Assembly: GCA_028641055.1 (NCBI GenBank)
Contig: CM054062.1
Span: 134,086,682 to 134,150,681 of the forward strand
Length of the DNA: 64,000 nt
Reading direction: 5' to 3'
Source of the DNA: Alopecurus myosuroides
Lineage: Eukaryota > Streptophyta > Magnoliopsida > Poales > Poaceae
In this document: one piece after another, positions 35,599 to 46,188 of the stretch
How the letters are laid out: every line of letters begins with the position of its first letter
Position numbering within the stretch: the first letter of the stretch is position 1
Translations under genes and position numbers: made by a program
Notes under the pieces: model-generated
Seen by the model: only the letters and a program-made list of their open reading frames with translations
Database searches by the model: none
Told to the model about the DNA's origin: nothing

Positions 35599-35719
35599 AT
35601 GCCAATATTGGATGCCAATCTGGACCAAGGAGTCTGCACCACAATATGGACATGCCATTGATCATCAGCTCAAGTGCGGAGTATGCAAGACGCCCTCCAC
35701 CAGGAGCGATCTGTTGGAC
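35599..35719 (+). CDS. AIPP2-like gene, exon 5
   Basis: Acceptor GCCAACAG, donor GTGAGT. In the phase set by exon 4 it reads through to SAEYARRPPPGAICWT, which leads directly into the SPOC-like domain in exon 6. The first half is not recognised. Confidence 0.72.
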
Positions 35720-36236
35720 GTGAGTAATAATGCTCTCTTATTTTGCAATTTTTTCATCTCAACAAGCATGGATCATTTCAACTTGGTAATGATCAATCCA
35801 GTGGCCATGGTTGTTTAATAATATGAATATGAACAACATATTAATCCAAGGATATTAAAACGTAAATCTGCTTGTAATATGATTCCTGAAGTGTTATTAC
35901 TTCCAGCTTCCAACTTTTTTTTATGGTTTACTATGGTAAACACAAAACTGGCAGCTCGATTTTCATTGATTTTTTGCTCCATTGACCTGATGATAAATGC
36001 AGTCACTCCATGCCTGCAGTGGATCTGCAGAACGGGGGAGTTTACCTTAATATGTTATCCGTGATGCTGGTTTTCATAACTCAACTTAGTAAAAGTAAAT
36101 CCTACCGGTTTCTTATGATCAACATGGATTCAGTTGTCTAACGTTGGCTGTTTTCTAGCATCATAATTTGAATTTTGTATATCTGATGTAATCAATAAAA
36201 ACCTTTGGTATGCTCTGACACTCCTATGCTTTTTAG

Positions 36237-36458
36237 GGGATGCTTTGTTCTTTCCAATGGAGAAAATCCTAATCTTGGTGAATTTAGAGCATACTACCCA
36301 TCTAGAGTATCACCCAGAGTTTGTGATATCACCAACAAGATGCCTAAGAATCTACAACTGAAGATATTGCCTCGAATGAATTACTGGCCAAAGACGTTTG
36401 AACAAATATGTCCAGCTTATGAGGACGTTGCCTTGCTATTTTTCTCTGCTAAAGACTG
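36237..36458 (+). CDS. AIPP2-like gene, exon 6 (SPOC-like domain, first part)
   Basis: Acceptor CTTTTTAG, donor GTACGT. It encodes GCFVLSNGENPNLGEFRAYY, then PSRVSPRVCDI, MPKNLQLKILPR, WPKTFEQICPAYEDVALLFF: the order of conserved blocks found in the C-terminal domain of AIPP2/PAIPP2-type plant PHD proteins. Confidence 0.85.
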
Positions 36459-36574
36459 GTACGTTTATGCTGGTTTCAGTACAAAATTGGCATATGTGCT
36501 ACTGCATATTTTGGCTTGTTCACAGCATGCATTTCTGTAATCAATGTTCTGTTCATTCCTTTATGTATGTAAAG

Positions 36575-36693
36575 TGGTGAAAAGAAGCGTCGTCATCTCT
36601 TCAACACCTACTGCGGTTTTGTCATGAAGGCATATATCGATGACATGATGTTGCTTATATATTCCTCAGAAGTGCTTCCACCTGATTCTCAGT
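36575..36693 (+). CDS. AIPP2-like gene, exon 7 (SPOC-like domain, middle)
   Basis: Acceptor TGTAAAG; donor CAGT/GTTAGT. It encodes GEKKRRHLFNTYCGFVMKAY and then IDDMMLLIYSSEVLPPDSQ, matching the family's conserved LL-I-SS--LP block. Confidence 0.82.
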
Positions 36694-36857
36694 GTTAGTG
36701 CTTTTACTGTGATCTAGATTCCTACAAAAGAAGAGAACCGTCCATACTATGTTTTTTTATCGATGGTCCTATTTCGTCATTATTTTTATTTCAAAATTTA
36801 TATGCTTGGGTAGTGACTTACTTTTAGTGGGGTGCTAATTTTATACCATGGTAACAG

Positions 36858-36928
36858 GGATAGATGGAGAGAGCTACTTATGGGGTGTTTTTGTGAAGCC
36901 AAAGGTGAAGAGCAATCGTATGACATGA
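36858..36928 (+). CDS. AIPP2-like gene, exon 8 (SPOC-like end and stop)
   Basis: Acceptor GGTAACAG. The first two bases complete Trp, then IDGESYLWGVFVKPKVK and a TGA stop at 36926-36928. YLWGVF is the usual final strand of this domain, so the stop looks genuine. Confidence 0.85.
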
Positions 36929-38090
36929 CGTCTTGGTTTCCTTGACCATGAAATAGTGTACATCAGGTAAAGGTACGAGCAAACTGTACATTATGGTGCC
37001 TGGGAAAGGTGTAGATAGTATTGTTGTGACACATTTGTGGATGCTTTCTTGTTTTCTGGTTTCTGCATTATCGTTTCGCGAAACTTGCATTTATTGTGGG
37101 TTTTCTCATGTTTCTTTTGTTTTTGTTTTTGCCTAATAGTCTTGTATGTTATGAGCATTTAATACTTTTTATTGTTGTAAGCTGGGTGAGTTTTGTTTTT
37201 AGGATTACATGAGTGAACTGCCATTAGTTACGAAAAGGAAATAATACTAGATATGTGTATTTTTTTCTTCTTTTGTTATGTGTACCGGTGTGCCCTTTCG
37301 AGACCTTTTCCATTTTTATTTGATTCCCTAGTAACATAAAAAAAGAATAGCATGATATATCACCTAATGAGGCTTTCATGCTGGATGTACCCAACTTCAG
37401 TTGGGTGTGAAATATTCCTTTCTAGATTTGTACAACTATTGCTTTTTCTTCGGTCTCCCAAAAATTGTGCAGTCTGAATTTCGTGACATCATGAACTTTT
37501 GAAATGGCGGCCTAGGTTTTATTGCCATGATCTGGGGCAAAGATAGCTTTCTATAGATTCCTTGAACCACAGATGTGTAGTTTCAGTGCTATGCTTCACT
37601 ATGTATGAACGTCAGTGCTTAGTGTGGAAGTCTATAATTTCTAATTTCAACTTGATAAACAGAAAGCTGGAGCGTCATGCGATGCCTATCTTTATGAATA
37701 ATATTTCTGTGATACTAGGATTCTGAATAAATCTGAAGTTTGAACATCCAAAAAATAGTTGGCATCTCTAGATGTGCAAACTTATATGACTGTAATTATC
37801 CAAAGCATGCTATTTATTTAATTATCAAAATCATCTTATGCAGGTAGTCAATTCTAGAGATGACTGTGGACTCACCATTATATGCAATGCTCACATCACA
37901 GCATAGAGGCACCAAATTTGCTGCTCCACTTGTTGGCATTACTGAAGGAAGAGTTCGAATTTGCCAACAGTGACATCTTGTAAACTGTTATGCTGGTTTA
38001 ATGGGTTACTAGTATCCATTGTTTAATGCTTGGTCTGTTGTGATTGGTATCCTGGAGTAAAATGGATGGTCATCTAAACTGAGTCACAGC
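36929..38090. other. 3' flank of the PHD gene, no further gene recognised
   Basis: AT-rich sequence that should hold the 3' UTR. I cannot place the poly(A) site. A CAG-preceded stretch at 37843-37990 could be a non-coding 3' exon, but nothing decides it. Confidence 0.4.
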
Positions 38091-38097
38091 TGACAGT

Positions 38098-38738
38098 AAT
38101 GTGCGACCCCAGCGGTGTATGCAAGGTTTTAGAGATGTTTTATTGGACTGTAACTTGTTTGATTTAGGCTTCAACGGGGATATTTACACTCGGAGAAGAT
38201 GTCGCATTCGAGAAAGACTCGACAGAGCGGTTGCAAACCAGCGATGGATGGACATATTCCAATACACAGGAGTGATTAACGAGGATTTTTTTAAAATCGG
38301 ATCATCGTCCTCTCACGGTCGATACCCAATTTCTTGAGAATATTCAAGCATCTAGAACGACACGACGTAGAACTTTTGAAGCCAAATGGTTACTGGAGGA
38401 GGAAGTTAACGAGATCATGGGCTTGGCTTGGCTCGCGGCCCAACAGTCTGGCCCTTCAGCCTTGGCGCAAAAGCTGTCCCAGGTCCATTCGGCCCTACAT
38501 GCATGAGCTGAAGGAGCCACGTCGATCACTACAGCAGCTCCAACGTGAATTGAACCACATTTTCTCCAGCCCCCTATCCGACGAGGCAACGGCGAAACAA
38601 CAACGGTTGCAGATCCAAATTGAACAAGCACATGAGAAGGAAGAGATTAAATGGATTCAGGAATGGAGACCGAACTTTTTTCATAGGTACGCTTCCGAAA
38701 GAAAAGAAAAGAGGAATTTAATAAAATCGCTGAAGGAT
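38098..38738 (+). pseudogene. LINE B fragment (endonuclease end to RT linker)
   Basis: An L1-type ORF2 piece in several frames: FRDVLLDCNLFDLGFNGDIY and RRRCRIRERLDRAVANQRWM (endonuclease C-terminus), then RRSLQQLQRELNHIFSSPLS, and NFFHRYASERKEKRNLIKSL before the RT. It differs from LINE A. It stops where the Y2 LTR enters at 38739, so the rest should lie beyond Y2, outside the window. Stops and frameshifts show it is inactive. Confidence 0.8.
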
Positions 38739-39288
38739 TGTCGAGTGTTCTTAGTTAAGTTCATGGCAAGGGGTTCCATAAGCCTTCTGATAGAGTCGTG
38801 GGTGGAAACGTGGGAGAGTGGAAATGAGGACACGATTTGCCCAGCTTCGTTACATCGCAACCAAGGCGGAGTTCCTACTCCTGAAATCTCACTAAATCAG
38901 GGCTGAAGACTGAAGTATACAAAGTACAATGTGAGTAGGATTTCGCTATCTCGGCGAGGATGAACTTCCCGGCGAGTTAGCTTCTAGCTTATTCGATCCT
39001 TGCTTATGCTGCTCCCGTCCATCTTTATATAGATAGCGGGATTAGGGATTACAGGAAGCAAACCTAGAGGACTACAAAAAGTATCCTATTCTTGGAAAGC
39101 AAGGCATCCAGCTTCTTCTCCAAGCTTGACCACGTATTGGCCCGTGATCCGAGTTCTTCTAGAATCCGACTTTCTGTGCGTCAGCTTACTGGACCGCCCA
39201 ATGGACTTTGTTCCATTACCTATGGGCCATCCTGGTAATCCGGCCTTTGGCCGATGCCGGATATACCCCATTTGGCATATATCCGACA
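38739..39288 (-). repeat. 3' LTR of Y2 (550 bp)
   Basis: Inverse complement of the Y1 LTR 2778-3322 over its full length, with TG...CA ends (plus strand TGTCGAG...ATCCGACA). On the minus strand it carries the TATA box CTATCTATATAAAG, matching 3031-3038. Confidence 0.85.
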
Positions 39289-39654
39289 GTAGCCCACAAG
39301 GAGAGTTAAGACTTCCATTCGTCATCCTTTCCAAGATTTCATGCTTTCGGAAAAGTCGGTCTTTAGTCTTGAATCTTCTTCTCAACATAAGTTTTATGCC
39401 AAACCCAGCTTTCCGGAATCCAGCATTTCTTCCACGAGTCTTCGCTTAGAAGGAACCTATGACGTAAGCACTGCGCTTACGTCACGAACTTTGGTTTTAG
39501 TCAAAGGTTGAAAACACATCTCTGCTAGATTTGGTGCGAGGAACGAGGAGATAAACATCATTATGTCGGCCCATCGCATCGCAGATTTAACTGTGAGACA
39601 TGCGTCAGGCATCCAACGGCTAAATTAGCTGTTCGGCTAATCTCAACGAAAAAT

Positions 39655-39667
39655 GGCTATAAATAGC
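39655..39667 (+). promoter_or_regulatory. TATA box of the Y2 antisense gene
   Basis: GGCTATAAATAGC on the plus strand, about 170 bp before the ATG at 39833; conserved in Y1 at 2372-2385. Confidence 0.6.
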
Positions 39668-39832
39668 TCCTCATCCCCTCGTTCCATTCTCCTTGCCCTC
39701 ATTGCGATTCACTCGAGACCATCGCTCAAAGCTCCTGCGCACTTCCACTTCCGAGAGAGAGAAAGAGATTTTCTCGCCGGCGTCCTCACTATCGGCGGTT
39801 CGTGCTCCAAGCTGGCGATGCGCCTCCTCCGA

Positions 39833-42800
39833 ATGGACGTCGGAGACAACGCACGGGCTCCCGAGGTCGCCAACATGCCATCCGTGGAGATAGCGGCGGA
39901 CTCCGCGGCTCTTCTCGCGCACGCCTCCACCACAACGACAACGGCGGAGGGTTCTTCCTCGTCTGTTCCGGTGGCTCCTCCAAGCGCTACAACGGCAACT
40001 CTTGAGATCCCCACGGGCGCTTCGGTGGGCGGAAACCCTATCTCCCTCACCGGATTTGCGCCACCTCCGCCCTCGACCTCTTTATCTCCTCCACCACTCT
40101 GCCACCTCCTATCTCCAAATCGGGAGACGAGGAAAACATTTCTCGCACCGACGAAGATGCAGGGGGCGATGTCGCCGGTGGAGGCGACGAAGACGAAGGA
40201 GTAGAAGCCGGAAACTTGAGCCAGTGCAATTCCGTGTTATCTCTTCTGACCAGCCTGGAAAAGGAGGGATTTATCCTGAAAGACAAATGGCGGCTCGAGA
40301 ACAAGGATATTGAGCCTAAGCCGAAAGTCGGAGAACGAGTAATTCTGGCTTTGCACGTTCTCCGAGGTATGGGATTTCCTCCTTCAGCCTTTTTTCTGCA
40401 AGTTCTCCAGCACTACGGGGTTCAACCCCATAATCTTTTCCCAAACTCCATCTTGTACATAGCCGGCTTCCAGGCTTTATCCGAAGGCTACCTAGGAATA
40501 GAACCTAGGCTAGATTTTTTCCAGTATTGCTTCTACGTGAAGAGTAATACTTTTGATGGCCTCCCTCCTGTCTGCGGGATCATATCTTTCAACCTACGCC
40601 GTGGCAGGGAGGTATGGTTTCCTAAAATTAAAACCTCGGAATTCGTCAAATTTTGGACGGGTTCCTTCTTTTATCATGAGGATGTCTCGTATCCTAGAAA
40701 GGATACGGGCATTCCGCCTTTCGACAATTCCGCTGCCACTCCTAGGGACAAATGGGCTCTGGACGACGTCCAGGTTCTTCCCCTAGATCTCATGCGAATC
40801 AAAAGGCAGATCGCCAAGTTGGTCGCCTCTTCTCCGCCTCTCACGAGAATGGGCACTGTCCTTTGCTGGCTCAGAAGGCGGATTCAGCCCCTTTCCTTCC
40901 GCGTCGGTCGCCTTCCCTGCGAGTACACCGGCCCGGAGGACGCCATGCAGGTAACTTCGACAATAATGTTGGAGAAAATCTTCCGGAAGAAGTTGAACCA
41001 CCCGGTGGCCACACGCGACCAGTACTAGGAAAGCATGCGTATGTACAACGCAGAAAATCTTCCTCCCAAGGTAAAGCACTCTTTTTTTCCTTTGGAAAGG
41101 ATTCCATACTTTTGCACTTATGAATGTATACCGACAACTTATACGTGTTCTTTGAAGCTTGAAACTCTTACAGAGGATCAACGTATTTCTTTGACAGAGG
41201 AGGAGGCGCTGAAAGCCCACTTTGCAACGGCCGGCGGAAGGAAGCGCAACAAAATTTTCACCTCCGCCGAAGTTATTGATCTTGACGGCGTTGCCGTCGT
41301 AACTTCCAGGTAACCTAGTTTTTCGTATTTTCCTCTTTTCTTGCACAAACTCTTTCATCTCCGATTTTTTATTTTGCCTTTCTTCCTTTCTAGTCTCTCT
41401 CCTGCTCCACTGAAGGGGAAAGGCCGGAAGAAGCAGAAGGTCACTTCTCGCAGGGGCTCAAAACCTTCCCCTGCCATCGCCGCGGATACCCCAATGGCGG
41501 ATGCTACAGGGGAGCATTCTGCTCCCTTAGAGGAATCCGACTTCCCCCTCCCCAGCAAACACGGCCAGACCGGCCAGCCCGATGCATCCACACCGGATGT
41601 GCGGGAAAGGGCGTCACAACACGACGAAGGAGGGCCGTCTCTTGTCAGAATTGACTAGGAAATTCCGACTTATGACCATAAGTTTAAGGTAAAGCAAGAA
41701 GCCTGCTTTGACAAAGACAGATATATGCATGCCTGGGCGAGAAAAAAGTTCGTCAAAGCCCCCTTGATCCGTCCTTGGCCACAAGGCAGTTTAATAATCC
41801 GGAATAATTACACTTTCTCGCCTCGGTAGGTCATTCAAGACGGAATTCATGATATGGGGATCTCCTTTTCTGAGTAGAGCAAGGAGTTCACCGAGATTCT
41901 CTCCGGGCTTAAAAAGATGAGCCAGGTTTACTTCCAGCCCCCAAGTATTAAAACGAAAGCATTCTTTTCGGTTTAATACATTTTAGGATTTTTTGCATCT
42001 TTTGGTTTTAGCTAATATTTCTGTCCTTATACTTTAGCAAACTGCCGAAGAACAAGGAGGTGAAATCCCTCCTTCTAATCTCAGAAGAGAAAGAAGCCGA
42101 AATTGCTGAACTTCACAAGCAATTAAAGGAGAATGCCTCTAAGCATGATTTTCCCTTCCTTTTTTGCTTTTTGACTTGTGATTTTTTTCCTTTTGAATGC
42201 GTTCGCGTTTAACTTAACCTTTCTTATTTTCAGCCTACTCGGTGAAGCTAAGAAGGCTGCCGGAAATGGACATCAGCTCCGCTCTGAAAATTTGGAACTT
42301 CACAAAATCATTACGAAGATTCAAAAAAGAGCTGGACGAAAGCCGGAAGGCGCTGGCTCTTTACGAGTCTCGGCTTAAGGCACAGGCCAAGAAAGACAAC
42401 ACCACAATTAAAGATATGGAAGCTGCTCTCCATCTCTGCCTTGATGAGGTCGCCGAGATTGACAAGCACATTCTTGGTAAGTTTTTAAGCTTTTACCAGT
42501 TTTTTCATTCACTTTCAAAGTGCATACTTTTCTTCTGAATGTTTTCTTATTTCTGCCTTTCTGTATTTTGCAGCAAAAGGCGATTCTTCTTCTCGGATCG
42601 ATCGCATCCGAGCTTTCGGGGTTTTTGTCGAGGATATGAAGAAAGCCGGAAGGAAACTTGTCAGCAAGTTCCTTCTGGACAAAAAAAAGAAGAATACTCT
42701 GACATTGGGCAACTTTCGGATGCATTCGTCGACGTCATCGCCCAACACGAGTCTTGGATGAAATCTGTTGCATGCGGTGCAGTGCGCATGGCCTTAGGGC

Positions 42801-43060
42801 TTATGAAAATGCATTATCACACCGCCAAGACATGGCGCGTCGCCACCGACATTCCTCAAGGTTACACTAGGGCGCAAAGGGCGGAGATTTTTTACTCCGT
42901 CAAAGGGCACGCCTTCAAAATCGCTCGGATGGTCTCCACCATCACATTTTACCCGGAGGAAGAGATTCCTTCAACTACGGAGAATCCGAGCGACAACGTC
43001 GATGATGATGATACTAAGACTTCGTCGATGCCGTCTAGATCTATGCCATGCAGATGCTAA
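39833..43060 (+). pseudogene. Antisense multi-exon gene of Y2 (Transposase_28-like)
   Basis: Start MDVGDN at 39833. The first exon changes frame between about 40060 and 40216 compared with Y1, so this copy is frameshifted. The conserved block (LRGMGFPPSAFFLQVLQHYG and QPHNLFPNSILYIAGFQALS) lies at 40350-40500, followed by a tail with GREVWFPKIKTSEFVKFW. A stop interrupts near 41027. Later exons show consensus borders: to 41070/GTAAAG; 41176-41309; from 41394 (TTTCTAG); 42234-42476; from 42574 to a stop near 43060. They encode a basic Lys-rich part (KGKGRKKQK), helical segments and a C-terminal ESWMKSVACGAVRMAL region. Function is unknown. Confidence 0.6.
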
Positions 43061-43354
43061 AAGGCGAAAGAATGTATTACTTCTTTTAACAATGTAATAC
43101 TCATATGTAATGGATTCTGGATGCCTTATTTTGTATGAACAAGTTATGCTTTTGCAGTTTAATTTATCTTTGCAAGTTAATTTTGTCTTCCTTTTTTTTA
43201 AGTTCTCTGGTTGTATGCTTTAACCTTTCTTTGTGTTTGAGTGAATCCGAAAGTATGAAAACTTCAAGCCGAGCAACCGGGTTAAGAAATCGATCAGTCT
43301 AAATTCGGAATCATGAGACATACTTAGGCACCTTAAACTTACTAATCCAGTGAC

Positions 43355-44959
43355 TGATACGTCATAAACATATCTATAATTTCTGATGTTCCATGTTGTT
43401 TTCATGCCTTATGCTACATGTTTTCCTTCCACTTTATGTTATTTTTATCGATTTCCCGGGACCAACCTATTGACAAGATGCAACAGAGCCAGTTCCCTGT
43501 TTTCTGTTGTTTTTTGTTTCAAAAAAGTTGTTCTGGAAATATTCTCGGAATTGGAAAATTCGAAACCCGGAAGTCTTAGAATTCCTGAAGTTCCACGGTG
43601 TCCCGAAGAGGCACGGAGGGGAACCATAGGGGGGCCACACCATAGGGCGGCGCCCCTGGTCGCGCCTGGGGGTGGCGTGGGCCCCTCAGGCATCCACCTC
43701 CATTTCCCTTTCGCCTATTTATCCCCCCTGATACATCAACCCTAAAAATATACCACTTCGTCCCGAGAAACACCCGAGGCCGCCGTCATCGTCAACCCGA
43801 GATCGGGAGGGTTCTGGAGCTCTCCCCGGCACCCTGCCGGGAGAGGAGTTCATCACCGGAGGGGCCTACACCACCATGCCCGCCTCTGGAGTGATGCGTG
43901 AGTAGTTCATCCCTCGACTACGGGTCCATAGCAGTAGCTAGATGGTTGTACTCTCCATCTTATGCCTCATGTTTAGATCTCGTGAGCTGCCTCACATGAT
44001 CGAGATCATCTATTTTTAATGCTACATGTTGTGTTTGCTGGGATCCGATGATTATTGAATGCTATGTGTGTTGATTATCAATCTATCATGTTATCTTCAT
44101 GTGTATGTTATTTATGATCTTGCATGCTCTCCATTGTTTGTAGATGCTCTCGCCAAGTAGATGCTAGTGACTCCAAGAGGGGGTATTTATGCTCGATAGT
44201 GGGTTCATGCCTCCTTTGCATCTGTGCTCGAGTGACAGAAACGTGAAGGATGGAGGATGTGTTGTTGCCATTAGGGAGAAAACAACGATGTTTACTTCGT
44301 TTAGGTTGTTTACATTACACACTTTGCTTACTGCGATTATTCGTTGCTTGCAACTTAATACCCAACGTTTGTTTGGATGATATTCGAAGGGTGGATTATT
44401 AGTCATAGATGCAGTTGGATGACGATCTATGTATTTTGTTGTAATGCCCGCATGAATCTCATAGTAATCTTTATGTCATGCATGTTCTTTATCTGTCAAT
44501 TGCCTAGCTATAATATGTTCACCACACATGTTAGCTATCTTTTATGGAGAGACACCTCTAGTGAACTGTGGACCCGGTCTATTTTCTCATACTGATAATA
44601 CACACACTGCTTCCACACTAATTCCACGGTTTTCACACTGCTGCTACTATTTTCATATTTTTCTCATATTGTTTTCCACATCATACGTTTAACCTCTTTT
44701 TTGTTCAGCAAAACCGGTGAGATTGACAACCTCACTGCTTCGTTGGGGCAATGTGATTTGATTGTGTTGTGTAGGTTCCACGTTGCTGCTGAACCAGTAG
44801 TGCGCCCTGCCATCTCAGCTGCATCAACCTTCAGAGATTGCTTGTCCTCCTACTGGTCGATTCAACCTTGGTTTCTTTTCTGAGGGAAAACTTGCCGCTG
44901 CACTCTTCACAACCTTTCTCTTGGGGTTTACCAACAGGAGTGCAAGTCCTGCACCATCA
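43355..44959 (+). repeat. X3 5' LTR (1605 bp)
   Basis: It starts TGATACGTC and ends CACCATCA, with short inverted ends TGAT/ATCA. It matches X1 (minus strand, two pieces), X2 (partial) and the start of the 3' LTR at 63381. The 3' boundary is set by the ATCA end a few bases before the primer site. Confidence 0.8.
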
Positions 44960-44967
44960 AGATTTTC

Positions 44968-44984
44968 TAGCGCCGTTGCCGGGG
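44968..44984 (+). other. X3 primer binding site (tRNA-Asp type, one change)
   Basis: TAGCGCCGTTGCCGGGG; the usual Athila form begins TGGCGCC. The second base differs from the tRNA complement, which would weaken priming. Confidence 0.6.
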
Positions 44985-45078
44985 AGGAAGAGAATTTCTG
45001 CAAGGGGAGTCTCTCACTTCCAATCTCTTTACTTTGTTATTGTTTTAATTGTTACTTGCTTTATCATGCTTGCTAGCA

Positions 45079-45300
45079 ATGTTTGATGTCTTTGAAACTA
45101 GATCTTATTGGCAAGGTGGGTTCACAGATGAACAGCAAAAATATTATAAGGAACACCGCTTGTCACAAAAAGGGATACACTTATGGGAGAAAATTAATAA
45201 ATTGCATGACTATGCTAGAAACTTGTGCTCTACTTATAATGGTACTTATTGCTTTGATAAATCTTGCTACTGTAGGAGGTATAAACACCTCCCTTTTTAA
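45079..45300 (+). CDS. X3 5' ORF (gag-like leader, degenerate)
   Basis: A frame starting MFDVFETRSYW at 45079 with KEHRLSQKGIHLWEKINKLH and a Cys-rich end (CFDKSCYCRRYK). It stops at 45298-45300; similar coding texture continues in another frame to 45511 (AFEIAYLLESIDDAPYKYEI), so the ORF is broken. No knuckle or catalytic motif is seen. Such leaders recur in Triticeae Athila-like elements; the role is unknown. Confidence 0.4.
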   Translation: MFDVFETRSYWQGGFTDEQQKYYKEHRLSQKGIHLWEKINKLHDYARNLCSTYNGTYCFDKSCYCRRYKHLPF

Positions 45301-45565
45301 TGTGAGTATAATGATAATGTTACCATATCTTCTTATGTTAAGGGAAAATATGACTTTGATGATGTGGGTGGAACAAATTGAGGAATTTATTGCTTGGAAG
45401 GGTGCATTTGAAATTGCCTATTTGCTTGAAAGTATTGATGATGCACCTTATAAATATGAGATTTATGATATACTTGAATATTTCTTTGATAATTACAAGT
45501 ATTGTAATTAATACATACTTAAATATCTTAATCAATTCTTTCCCCCAAAGGGAGAGACTAATGCC

Positions 45566-46120
45566 TTGCAGGAACCTATGGAAGAAGAAACTGCTGAATC
45601 CGGAAGCTCATTGGATGAAAAAGAGGAGGAGAGTGATGATCAAGAGGAGGAAGAATGGAGTAGCTACCCGTGTCTACCTCCAAATGAGAGTAACTCTTTA
45701 ACTCATAATTGTGATGATCCTATTGATTCTTTTGAAATATCCCTTTTTGATGAAATTGATACTTGCTATACTTGTGACCTTGATACTACTATGAATGAAA
45801 CTTGTGAGAATGATATTTCTACTGTTATTTATGATAATTCATGCTACTTTGATAAATCCTATGTTAATCCTCCATTTAATCCAACTATTGATATGCACGA
45901 TAATGAGGAAGTTTGCTTAGAAAATTTATATGATAATGCTCTATATGATGGTCCTATGTTACTTGATATTATAAATTATAATGCTACTAAAAATAGGATT
46001 GCTAAAATGTGGCCTATACCTTTTATGAGTGATCAATCATCTCGTTTTGATATTGCTAGAAGTAGGAAAAAAGAGGAGCTGGTTTTAAATTTTGATCCCA
46101 TTATTTTTAGCTTGATATGA
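45566..46120 (+). CDS. X3 acidic ORF
   Basis: 184 codons, strongly acidic (EEETAESGSSLDEKEEESDD), then repeated Asp/Asn/Cys/Tyr-rich blocks (IDTCYTCDLDTTMNETCEN) and a basic end (ARSRKKEEL). No known domain. The base composition is AT-rich, like the rest of X3. It may be a remnant of gag or of an accessory frame; Z2 entered 70 bp after it. The product is uncertain. Confidence 0.4.
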   Translation: MQEPMEEETAESGSSLDEKEEESDDQEEEEWSSYPCLPPNESNSLTHNCDDPIDSFEISLFDEIDTCYTCDLDTTMNETCENDISTVIYDNSCYFDKSYVNPPFNPTIDMHDNEEVCLENLYDNALYDGPMLLDIINYNATKNRIAKMWPIPFMSDQSSRFDIARSRKKEELVLNFDPIIFSLI

Positions 46121-46188
46121 ATTGTGTGCTTTTAGACCATGACAAACATGCTTTATGTGATGATTATGTTGTTGAGTTTGTTCATGAT

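Larger units (their letters stand above)
26549..36928 (+). pseudogene. AIPP2-like PHD-finger / SPOC-like protein gene, split by a copia insertion
   Basis: Eight coding exons join in phase with GT/AG borders at each splice: 26549-26551, 27438-27532, 27933-27984 plus 34498-34540 (one exon cut by the copia element), 34618-35343, 35599-35719, 36237-36458, 36575-36693 and 36858-36928 (TGA). The sum is 1452 nt, or 483 residues. A C4HC3 PHD finger lies at residues 9-52 (C9, C12, C24, C27, H32, C35, C49, C52, with W47). A long basic, Ser/Pro-rich linker follows, then a SPOC-like C-terminal domain (about 343-476). In Arabidopsis, AIPP2 and its paralog pair with the BAH protein AIPP3 and the phosphatase CPL2 in H3K27me3-linked repression; the PHD reads unmodified H3K4. 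Apart from the insertion, I see no frameshift or stop. With it, a normal mRNA is unlikely. Confidence 0.82.

Noticed and set aside
39653..39832. Longer N-terminus for the Y2 antisense protein (start at 39653)
   Set aside because: The upstream ATG overlaps the TATA box region; the downstream ATG (MDVGD) is the one conserved with Y1.
40216..41028. The Transposase_28-type gene as a host gene
   Set aside because: A second copy sits at the same place in another Y element, so it is an element passenger.
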